A stretch of 64,000 nt of DNA. Source: Sphaerosporella brunnea. Taxonomy: Eukaryota; Ascomycota; Pezizomycetes; Pezizales; Pyronemataceae. This document shows, piece by piece, positions 43,184-52,539 of the stretch; position 1 is the stretch's first letter, and each line of letters opens with the position of its first letter. The stretch is taken from the NCBI GenBank assembly GCA_008704415.1, contig VXIS01000047.1, forward strand, positions 1-64,000. Reading direction: 5' to 3'. The notes beneath the pieces were generated by a model. It had not been told where the DNA came from. It searched no databases and was given only the letters and a program-made list of their open reading frames with translations. The position numbers were made by a program, and so were the translations under genes.

Positions 43184-45448
43184 CTAATCCTCGAGCTTCA
43201 ACTTCTCCTCCTTCAAAGCCTGCAACCTTCGCACAACCGCCGCATGCATATCATCCGACAGCCGCATCTCATCGCACACCGGAAACAGCAAGTCTCGCCA
43301 ATCAGCCAACAACGGGCCGAGCGCGTCCCTGGCGTCATCCGCCAAGCGGGCCAAACACTTCGTCTCGAACTGGTCAGCGGCGGTGAATGCTCTCTTCATC
43401 ATGGCGACGTCCTCAAAGGTACCGCCGCCGGCGAATACCTTTTTGCAAGCGTTCCAGAGTGTACCGGGCACATCGGGTAGGCGGTTGGCGTCGGCGTCGA
43501 AGAAAGTCGCAAGCCAGAGGAGGACGTAAAAGAAGCTTTCGAGGTCGTGACACGCGCGGTGAGGCTGGCCGTCCAGGACTCCGATCGCCATGAAATCCGG
43601 AGTGCCGGTGCGGTGCGACGCGCCCGAGTTGTTGGGTCGGTTGATATTGATGGCGAGGTAAAGGTCGATCAGGACTCCGGCCGAGGGGTGGTCAGGTGGC
43701 GAGATGAGAATGTTGTACACCGAAACGTCACGGTGGAGGACGTGGTGCTTTTCGTAGAGGTGCTGGTGGCCTTTAATCGCGTCACGCAGGGCAGCAAGGA
43801 GCTCGGCGTAGCTGGAGAATTCGTCGAGGCTTTTACCGATAGGAGTCATCACCAGGCGGCTGAAAATGCGGTTATTGAATTCTGGCAGCGAGGGAGAGTG
43901 CACAGCCTTTGTTGCCTGCACAGAGGAGCTGCGTTCGCCGAATGTGAGTCTCTTGCTGTGGGAGGAGGAGGACGGTGGCAGCGCGTCGCTGGCCCGGCGC
44001 TTGCACGAGGAGGACACGTTGTGCGATGCGACCCAGGCAGGAGCGGCGGCGGCCCCCATGCGGGGTTTCGGAGGTGGCGGCATTTCGGAAGCAGCGGTGG
44101 ATACGGAGCGCCGTTTCGGAGGGGGTGGCATTCCGGCTGCAGCATCGGTGTCGTCGCGCTTCCTCTTCGGAGCGATGAGGTCGCGGCGCACCGTAGAGGC
44201 GATGTCGACAGGCTTGCCATCCTCCTGAAAGTCGCTGTAGGAGATGTACTGGGGCAGTCCAACGATATGGTCGCTGTCGTCCGTCATCATGGAGGATATG
44301 ATGCCGCATTCCGATTCACGCTGGCAGGCGCGCCATTGGTCTTTTACTGCATACGTCCAGGAGTCTTCCGAGGTCGGCGGCGAGTCGAGGTAAGGACGAG
44401 CTTTCCAGCAGGCGCTGCCGCGAGTGACAATTGCGTGCCGCGAGAATATCGGCGTGGTTTTGATTTCCAGCCTGCGTGTAGACGTTGTCCCAGGAAGCTG
44501 AATGTCAGCATAGATATACGGCCGGCCTCCGCCACTGACCAGCGCCACGGTCGGATCGTAGGCCGTCTCCTCACCGCGATCCCACAGGATGCTTTGATCG
44601 AATCCAACCTGCGTCGCATCCATATTCGCATAACCACAGATGATACGCAAAAATAGCAGCGGTTCAGCGTTGATGTCGACCTGCCTACCCCCGATGGCCC
44701 CGGAGCGATCAAACAGCCACGCGCGTAGATGCTGCCCACAGAGTGTAAACGCGTGCACCGAGCGCCGACACGGCTGAGCACCGAGAACCTCGCGCACGTA
44801 GTTGGCCAGCTGCACCAGCGTGTCTTCATCGTTCGATTCCTTCGGGTTGCGCTTCAGCTCGCCGACAACACGTACCGCGCCCCAGTCGTAGCGGTTCGCT
44901 CGCAGTTCCGCGAAGTTGACGCGGTCGCTGGGTGCCTGGGTAGTCAGGAGCAGATCGGTCTTGCGCATGCAGTCGCCATTGCGCAGCGGGGCTTCGTTGG
45001 ATGGCACGTAGCGATAGATGGATCGGCGGTCGTCGGCGGAGGTAATGGTCGCCAAATGATGCAGCAGACTGTTATCGACAACATCCTGGAAGAAGGACAG
45101 AACGCGGCGCTCGGTCGGGGGGGTAGGCCAGTGCGACCAGCGGGCCGCCGTCGCGTCGTAAAGTCCCGCCTGCACCGCGTAATCGTAAACGTTCGCGATC
45201 GCGTCGGACGGTGGAAAGAAGCGGTCGACGAAGGCGGCCAGATCGTAGAAGACAGCACCGCGCAGCTCACGCCGTAGCAGCGGGTCCATTTCGGCGCGGG
45301 TCGAATTGGATGCGTGAGGGTTCGATGACGACGACAGCTTGGGGTAGAGTCGCACAGCCGAGGAGTTGGACCTGAGGGGCGTGTCGTCGAACGAGGCCGA
45401 GAAGACGCGGGACGGGGTGCTGGGCAGGGGAGTGAACGAGCTGTTCAT
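43184..45448 (-). CDS. FunK1-type fungal protein kinase with nuclease-like N-terminal domain
   Basis: 754 aa, single exon, ATG at 45446-45448. Residues ~50-320 hold the N-terminal domain of this fungal family: KTDLLLT (D165), then VVGELK (E197-x-K199), then LVQLANYV (Q213, Y217). That is the order of a restriction-endonuclease-like PD-(D/E)XK fold. A low-complexity Pro/Lys linker (~430-520) has repeated MPPPPKRRS/MPPPPKPRM units. The kinase lobe follows: catalytic loop HRDVSVYN (HRD at 572-574, Asn 579), metal-loop LIDLYLA, RTGTPDFMA, DLESFFYVLLW. The metal loop reads D-L-Y where the family usually has D-F-D; the key Asp remains. Other motifs are intact, so activity is plausible. FunK1 kinases are large lineage-specific families in mushrooms and some ascomycetes; substrates are unknown. 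No stop or shift is seen, although transposons lie on both sides. Confidence 0.9.
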   Translation of the reverse strand: MNSSFTPLPSTPSRVFSASFDDTPLRSNSSAVRLYPKLSSSSNPHASNSTRAEMDPLLRRELRGAVFYDLAAFVDRFFPPSDAIANVYDYAVQAGLYDATAARWSHWPTPPTERRVLSFFQDVVDNSLLHHLATITSADDRRSIYRYVPSNEAPLRNGDCMRKTDLLLTTQAPSDRVNFAELRANRYDWGAVRVVGELKRNPKESNDEDTLVQLANYVREVLGAQPCRRSVHAFTLCGQHLRAWLFDRSGAIGGRQVDINAEPLLFLRIICGYANMDATQVGFDQSILWDRGEETAYDPTVALVSGGGRPYIYADIQLPGTTSTRRLEIKTTPIFSRHAIVTRGSACWKARPYLDSPPTSEDSWTYAVKDQWRACQRESECGIISSMMTDDSDHIVGLPQYISYSDFQEDGKPVDIASTVRRDLIAPKRKRDDTDAAAGMPPPPKRRSVSTAASEMPPPPKPRMGAAAAPAWVASHNVSSSCKRRASDALPPSSSSHSKRLTFGERSSSVQATKAVHSPSLPEFNNRIFSRLVMTPIGKSLDEFSSYAELLAALRDAIKGHQHLYEKHHVLHRDVSVYNILISPPDHPSAGVLIDLYLAININRPNNSGASHRTGTPDFMAIGVLDGQPHRACHDLESFFYVLLWLATFFDADANRLPDVPGTLWNACKKVFAGGGTFEDVAMMKRAFTAADQFETKCLARLADDARDALGPLLADWRDLLFPVCDEMRLSDDMHAAVVRRLQALKEEKLKLED

Positions 45449-45605
45449 GGTGTCGTTTCGGCGAGGGGGATTCGGGAATGTGAGAGACGATACGGCGGTG
45501 ACGGTGGTGCCGGTGGTGCGGTGTTCTGGTGAAGGTTGTTGTGGTTGGCGTTGGCGTTTGCGTTGTCGTTGTTGTTATTGTTGTTGGTGATGTTGTCGTG
45601 ACAAC
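45449..45605 (-). promoter_or_regulatory. CAA/AAC-rich leader upstream of FunK1
   Basis: On the coding strand the ~150 bases before the ATG are almost free of G over long runs, with AACAACAATAACAACAACG and CAACGCCAACGCCAACC blocks, then CACC-rich text up to ACACC-ATG. It parallels the CAA leader at 14461-14494. A role in translation is inference. Confidence 0.5.
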
Positions 45606-47559
45606 GCGTTGCGATCAAAACGAACACGCGCCACAGGTCGCGCCACACAAGACTGATGTCAGCACGACGCCACACATGACTAATACCAGCACGCCGCCAC
45701 GTTGCCACACAGCTCCAATCTGCCACACAGCACCAATCGCGAACCGCAACGCCTCCAAGCTTTCGAGAGTCGATGTCATTGCTGCCGATGCGCGAAAAAT
45801 CAAACCAAAAATTGCACGGTCTCGGGCCTTCGCGGTGGCGCTTGCTGGATGGTGGTCGTTCGTGTCCACAATTCAAGACTCCCAGCGCCGATGCGGCGCC
45901 GCCACCCCTCGCATGTACCGGCTACAGTCTGTAATCAAACATTCCTACCAGCGCAGTCACCTTTCTCCGCTTCCGGGCCTGACCAATGCTTGACATCAGG
46001 TTGCTGTCAGCCACGTCGATGATGAAACCGTCACAACCTGATGGCGCAGACCATGGATTCGTCCACGAGGACCTGTGACAAAGAAGCGAACGTTGCAAGC
46101 TCCATTTCTGTCAATGCGGGTGACAGAGGATTGCTTAGCAGCAAAAAAGCTGTCAGGGCGCATGTCGACGGGTTGATTGTATTGTGAGAGTGTATCTGTG
46201 ATGCCCTTCGCAAGTTTAGGCAACATCATTTAGATCTGTGTAGATGTAAGCACCTGACAAAAGGAGGTTGCAGCGAGATGACACGCTTCAATGTCCCGAA
46301 TTTGAACAGCCCAGCAACCTTCACTGCCTGGAACCCAACCCGCGACGAGCACCACAAACACAAACACACGCATCCAGGTGAGGACAACGACACGGACCGA
46401 CCCGAGGGAAACGTCTTTGGTCGCAGCCAGAGGCGCGCGGCCCTAAGCCACTACCGGAGGGGGATGGCACACATCAATTTTCGTGGCCGGAGAGCTGGAC
46501 TACATGCTCCGCCAGCTTCTTTTCACCGAAATGGCCGAAACCACTCCTGACATCCGCACTGCGAGTCTTACTTCATCACCGGCTGCTTTATCCAGTGCAG
46601 TATTCGCGGATTAGGAAAGAATCGGTGGAGCTGTTTCGTTCAACGAACGCTGGTGGTGTCATCGGTAATCACCGCAGATGGAAGCTGGACCGCCTGTGGA
46701 GGCGCCACGGGTTCCTCGTATGACGGTTGAAGTTCATTCTGAATAGTCTAACTCGGTGTCTGTATTCGGCTGCATGTGCATAGTCATTAACCAACACGGT
46801 AAAAATGCAAATGTGCGACACGAACAAAACGGCTTCCCGACGCTACCCCGTTCCACCGAATGCTATTCCGTTGCAAAATGCATGTTGTGTGTTCAGCCAA
46901 CGATCGAGGAAGCGTTCTTTGTTTTGAAGTGGATTTCGGGAAAATCATACGTCGGCTCTTCAAGATGTCATTCAACTTGCAACTTCCCCGGCCCGGCGAA
47001 TCATCGTGACCATCGGAAATCCCAACCACAAAGATCACCCCAATCATCTTACTCATCAGCACAACATACGTCGCCATGGTAGAGGCGCCTCGCATTCAGC
47101 GACTCCAATCCCTCAAAGTCCAATACACCCAGACACCGCGGCGTCAAGCCAGCTGTAGAGGCCGCAAAACTGCCATGGTGGACATGCGGGCCAAGCCTGG
47201 GTCTGGAGGTCCGTGGAATCCCCAGGGATACGGAACGCCTGCCACACCCGGGCCCAGCGATCCGCGGAAGCTCAATCCCTATCCGCCGCGGTCCCTGAAC
47301 CCGTGAGATATGTTCAGACCCCGATGTCTAGCAGCAGCGGCCGGAGTCCCACGGTGCGCAGGAGAACAGGCCTTATTTTGACTTCCCGTCTAGGCTTCCT
47401 GTAGCTCAACGAAAGAGTCCTTCAGCGTTTCAAGAGCATCGATGACAAGTTGTGGGTTGGCAGCAACGAGCGCGATGCCGTCACTTTCAGCATATCACAA
47501 GATTTGTTCGCCGCCGTTTAGGTTCGCAAGCGAGTTGGCAGTCAAAAGACTTCAGAGCG
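45606..47559. other. no supported gene
   Basis: A 90-codon ATG frame at 46278-46550 (His- and Arg-rich) is the only candidate; it shows no domain and I do not call it. Promoter sequence of FunK1 should lie at the left end. Confidence 0.4.
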
Positions 47560-48440
47560 CACGGTAAATATGGCTGCAGTCATCTACAAGACGCAAATTT
47601 GCTTCGAGATGGACACGAGATTGCCGGCTCGAGTCAATAGCTTCAGTCCCCAAGCTCGAGCCGACTCGAACGATGGTAAGTCTGGCTTAAACTTGTCTTC
47701 GTTGCGTGCACATACCTATCTCACTGCATCAAGCCCCATCTTAAGCCACTCCACCAGCACCACCGCCGCAGGGCTGCCACCAACCGGCATCGCTCACCGA
47801 CTTGACCAGCGGCCGGCTGCTCCGAGTCCTGCTGACCAAGAGGACGATGTGATGCAGATGTTATTCAAGAAACTAAGTGGACAATGGCGTACGTATGATG
47901 CTTAAAGCACAAAGAATTCGCGTTACTTCCTGCGTCCGGATACCCTTTATGAAGCAGCTGGAAGCCGCATACACAGCGGGCAGCGGAGCTCAACTTACAT
48001 CGCCATTCCCCATAAAAGCACAATCATTTTTCGCGAGCAAGTTGAAGAAAAGCAGAGTGTGGACGGCGTTGAAGACTATGATTAGGTGGATACTTAGTCA
48101 GAGTTGAGGGTACAGCTGGAGACGGTACAGAGGTTCATAGGAATCATTGCGTTCCGCAGGGTTCACTTTCAGCTGCCGAGGCTGTTCTTAAATCTTTTTC
48201 AGGGCTGTTGGACCTCCCATCGTTATCTGTAGGATATCAAACCTAAATACTATGTACACCAGCCCGGAATGCAGTGCCCGTGCTAGTATCACCCCGTGCC
48301 CGAGATTTTTGTGTACGACAATCCGACGGCTCGAGCCCGCGAGGCGACCCTGGGAATTGGACGAGCTGACTCGAGCCTACGCGCGAGCTCGTCTCGAGCC
48401 GGCTCGTGTCCATGATTAAATGTATTCAACATATCGAAAA
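47560..48440 (+). repeat. dispersed repeat, copy 2 (probably hAT-derived)
   Basis: 47815-47885 matches 24160-24235, and 48030-48420 matches 9118-9445 block by block, ending in a CTCGAGCC/GAGCCGGCTCG cluster. It abuts the hAT remnant at 48470. I take it as the non-coding end of the same decayed hAT family. Confidence 0.5.
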
Positions 48441-48469
48441 ATATCAACCGTATGATGACTAGCTACAAT

Positions 48470-48830
48470 TCCTCCGCGTCCCCATCATTTTCACTGTCTA
48501 GGAGTCATGCTGATTTGTATCTGGGACCTGAATCTCATCTCCACTGCCAACCTCGCCCCTATCCTCCTTGCTAAACCATTCACGTTCCTACTGCTGCTAA
48601 TCGTCCTCGCCGAACCGGCGTTTGAGCAATAACAGACTCTTGCAGACCTCAAGTAGCGCTTGCTTTCCATGCACGATGATACATCGTGATGCGCGATTCG
48701 AAATCGCGTTCCAGCGGGCCATGATACCGCTGGAAAAAGCCACAAACTTTGCATCGGCAATGGAGGACTTAGAATAGGAGAACCCAGAGGAAGAGGACTG
48801 GGAATTGCAGGAGATGCAGACAGGGGTGCC
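48470..48830 (-). pseudogene. hAT transposase C-terminal remnant, copy 1
   Basis: Minus strand. The end of the frame, AVEMRFRSQIQIS followed by a stop at about 48491, matches the end of the hAT remnant at 61577 (TEMRFQSQI). The preceding region lines up with its KAGWGRMIW part as NAGSARTIS. Further upstream, VAFSSGIMARWN in another frame resembles the hAT dimerisation region (FSSGGD...). Several shifts. It is interrupted at 48831 by the MITE. Confidence 0.6.
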
Positions 48831-49567
48831 AATAGACGGGCCGGCCCGCGGCGCAAACGGGGCCCCACAAAGTAGGCCGGGCTAGGGAGCGTTTGGCGCT
48901 TTTCGGATAGGCTCCGGGCGACGTTGTCAGTGTCCGGATGCCTGAGAGGCGCCTTTGGGTGCCGGTTGTGCCGGTATGTCGATCGTGCCGCGCCGATCAC
49001 GGGGCAATCTCCGAACGCAATAAGTGGTTGAAACCTCGGCATCCCTCGCCGGTTATTGGTATTCCGGCACACCGTCAACGGCTGTTTGTGTGGCGTGCCG
49101 TTTCCGTGGTCGACGAGGACGTATTCGTGTTGCGGTCTCATTTCCGCGAGGGAAATTTTGCAAGGAATACCCAGCTGACGGCTGGTGACGCAATTGATAG
49201 ACAACGGCGGACCTTATCAGTGCGGAATTTGATCCTGGTGAGACGTAGGAGCCGGAATATTTCGGAGTATCGTTCAAGGGGCACACGGTGCGCGGTCAGC
49301 ATGTTGTTCTGGAATGATTGCAGGTTGCGTGGGACTCAGTTTGACGGCGTGTCGGGGTTCTTGTGTTATCTAAAATGGTAGATAGTTCGGGTGCCTGGCG
49401 GTCCTGGTGGGCGCCTGCATGTCACGCAGCCCATCCGGCGCCCGTGGGCACCTGGATCTCGGCCCAAAATGCCTGGTCCAAAGGGGCCTTCATTTGAACA
49501 GCCCGTTTCATTCAAACGGGTTCAGACCTCGCCGAAAGCCGGACAGGCGGGTCTATTGGCAGCCCTG
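48831..49567. mobile_element. hAT-type MITE with perfect 8-bp TSD
   Basis: 737 bp. The left end is CAGGGGTGCCAATAGACGGG; the right end, reverse complemented, is CAGGGCTGCCAATAGACCCG (17 of 20 match). Flanks are GATGCAGA at 48823-48830 and 49568-49575, identical. The body has no transposase-like frame. Subterminal text on the right (AAACGGGCTGTTC, TTTGGACCAGGC, CAGGTGCCCACGGGC on the minus strand) matches the left part of the element at 58158-58705. Confidence 0.93.
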
Positions 49568-49575
49568 GATGCAGA

Positions 49576-52192
49576 AGGACAGGTGAAGAAGATGACCACC
49601 GCTGTTGCATTACGCTGGCGCTATAGACCTACCAGACAGACTCCGCCAAACAGCGCGCGCCGACACCCGGCGGGAACAGCAGGCAATCACACAACGGCTC
49701 CTACCTGTAAGTATCTGACGGCGAAGCGGCAGGCAGGAGGCAGAACTGGTGAGGTTCCGCCGCAAGGAGCGCTGATGCAGCTTTGACACAACACAGCCGG
49801 TCCAGGAAAACAAGGGATCCAATCACAACCAACGAAATGTTGCTAGTGTAAACAGTGGCATGATTTGCCGTCGTCGAGAACGCTGCCGAGTACAAAGTCA
49901 TGAAAATTGTATGCAAAAGTGACTAATATACAGGCTGCTAGCAATGCCTTGCTACTGCAAACCAAGCGCTGCAATGTGATTCTGGTTGTTGAGTCAATAC
50001 AACGCTGCGACATTTGCCTTCGAGCATCGCGGAAAGCAGCGGCCAAATCATTTTGGGAGTCCACTAGTGGATCTAGGTGTTGGTTGTATATCGGAAATAC
50101 CATCCAAAGCCCCGGCTGCAGGGACAACGGAGGATATCAGACCTTGCGGCTATTCTGGCGACGGCCTGTTGGAAAGCATCCACTGTTATTCAGATCCGGT
50201 GGGGATGGGTTGGGCGGCGCGCACTATACGCTGTTTATCCTCGTTAAGGCCCTCCTCCTACGCGTCCCGCTCGCAATCGCTACTTCAAGCATCGCGGACA
50301 TGTACAGCCCACGGCTCGACAAGGACCATGGTAGCTTCAAAGCGGGCGTCATGATGATGGCTGTGAGGCCCGACGGCTGGGACAGCCGCCTGCTACACCA
50401 GGTCCGGCTTCAGTTTCATATCCTGTCGTCTGTGATGCGGGTAAACTGGCCATGCGACGGCATTATGGATGTTCCCAATCTTGCTAGCCAGGTCATCAGA
50501 TGCTATGTTCCGATGGTTAATCCGGCTGTTGAGAGCTATGATCCCGCCTTCCCACGCGCGCGTGAGTCGGCCAACAAGCATATTGTGGAGCCGATTGAGC
50601 AATCACGGATTGCAGTCAAACGGCACGTAGCTTTGTTGATCTTGCAGGCCATGTCGCAAACCACCGGGTCTCCCGGATCGATGAGTTCGGGACGCAGACC
50701 CGAGTGATTGCAATTCCAAAGCCACCACCGATGCGGCGCGGGTTGGGGGCAGAGGGCCCCGTGGACGGGCCATTATGGGTAGGTCGAATGGCGCTGTGAC
50801 CGGAGGCAGTCTGCGGGTTGTACGGATGCGCAGGTAATCGCTATGAGAAGGCTGTTTGTCGTGCAGGGTGGAGATGGAGCGGGGGCGTGCGTGCACGTTA
50901 GCGTTATGCAGGCGGGTCCGCCGCCGGGCTCGTGTTGGGGCTCATCAGGCGTGGGGTCGCTGCGGGTTATGCCATGTTCAAAAAGTGTCACCCTCATTGA
51001 AGAGTTTGGCGTAGCCTAGCAGTTGCCAGAGGGGAAAAACCGGCTGTTTTGAAGTCTCTCTTCCAAGGTTTGCCCTTGAAATAGGGCCATGTGATCGCAT
51101 GCCGGTGAGGAGTTGGTAGTACAGCGCAGGCCGCTATTAACCCACAGCCCGGTCAAAAGTCCCCTGAGTTTAACAGCGTGAGGATGGTGCAGCAAGAGGT
51201 CAAACCGGTGGCCAAAACAGTGGTAGAAGCGTGCAAAGTGGTGGGGACCCTGAATGGTTATATTTCCACCATAAAATTGCCCCCCCCCCCCCCCGCGGCT
51301 GCCTCAACCAACCTGAGGCGGCCTTTGTGAAACTCGCCAATGGCTCTTGTACACCCGTTCCATATACTGCGTGTCACCAAACGTGGCTCCGTCCCGGTAG
51401 GCTTGGATGATGGGCCGGGTGCGTCTCCCATACTTAAAAATATGCGATGGTTTAACGGATGCCAACGCCTCTGCAAGCACCCCACGGAGTGCTGAGAGAT
51501 AGTTATGTGGAGTGTGAGTGCACAATGCGGGAGACAGGAATACCAGTGAGAGTGTGTGCAGTGCTTGTTGGCATCGTGCTTGCAGGCGCCCCAGTAATAT
51601 TCTATGCAGTGCATCTGCACTGTACAATCATGTCTTGTGGTTTGCGGGCAGTTTGGACGTGCAGGCGGAGAGTACAGGCTCACCGTCTATCCACAAGCAA
51701 CGCCCCCTAAGGCTTGTTCTATTCCCTCAGCCACCTGTTCAGTCAGTTCTGGAACTCCAGGCTCGGTGATTTACTGTGATGCATGGTCGGCCTCAGCGAG
51801 ACGTCTGCGCTTGGCACCAATAGCTGGACAACTCGCTATGTTTTGGGGGGTACGGGGCATAAAAGCCGTATGTTTATAGAGCCCATGTTGTATAGTAGAC
51901 GCAAGAGCGGCTTCCTGAGAGTTCTCACTAGCTTGCCACGCCGTTGACTATGGTCAACATCCCCACCAACGGAGCCCGCCGAACTGCCGGTTTCAGGCCG
52001 CCTGCACTATCCGGGGATGTGAGTTCCTTTCTCTCGTTCTTGCGCGCTGGACGAAAGCCACTGTTCTCACGCAATCGGAGGCTTGGGTGCCATGGCTGTT
52101 GGCTTCCGACGCCTTGCGCTGAAGATGGGACAATCTGGCCAGCTGCAAAAGCGCCACTAGTTTCTGACCGATGGTATTCCGCGATTGGAGGT
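49576..52192. other. no supported gene
   Basis: A long frame at 49907-50707 (266 codons) lacks an ATG at its start and any domain. A run of 16-17 C lies at about 51279-51295. GGTTG at 52193-52197 is the left TSD of the Gypsy-A element. Confidence 0.4.
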
Positions 52193-52197
52193 GGTTG

Positions 52198-52474
52198 TGT
52201 CACGGCTCAAGGTTAAGGGGTGGCTCGGCGCTAGGGTTAGGGTGTCACGTGACGCGCGGTCACGTGACGGGAAAGCATAAATAGCGAGGTTTCACTTGTT
52301 TTTGTTTCTTTTCTTCTTCTCTTCTTTACAGAACGTCTTGTATACTAGCGAACTAACCTTGAACCACCTTGTCTTGTCTCGTCTTCTTCTGCCTCTTGTC
52401 CTTGTCCTCCTGCCTCCGAACCTTGCCTCGAAAGCTACGTACCTTGGACGTTTCCTCTCGCCTGTCCCGTTACA
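52198..52474 (+). repeat. 5' LTR of Gypsy-A
   Basis: TGTCACGGCT...CCCGTTACA. It has two CACGTG boxes (52246-52251 and 52261-52266), a TATA-like CATAAATAG (52277-52285), then a CT-rich run to CTTTACAGAACG, the probable transcript start. GCTAGGGTTAGGGTG at 52230-52244 contains two telomere-like TTAGGG-type units. Confidence 0.95.
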
Positions 52475-52476
52475 GA

Positions 52477-52485
52477 ACGTTCTGT
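52477..52485 (+). other. probable self-priming site of Gypsy-A
   Basis: ACGTTCTGT, two bases inside the 5' LTR, is the exact complement of ACAGAACGT at 52328-52336, where transcription is likely to start in the LTR. The RNA could fold back and prime its own reverse transcription, as shown for Tf1 and relatives, in place of a tRNA. No tRNA 3'-end match is apparent. Confidence 0.65.
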
Positions 52486-52539
52486 CGAACTATCTCCAAC
52501 CTACGTAGCTCCCGCTCCTGCTCCCGACCTCGACACACC

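Noticed and set aside
43547..44656. 369-codon plus-strand frame opposite FunK1
   Set aside because: Antisense shadow of the kinase gene with no motif of its own.
49907..50707. 266-codon plus-strand frame
   Set aside because: No ATG at the start, no domain, and composition like the surrounding non-coding DNA.
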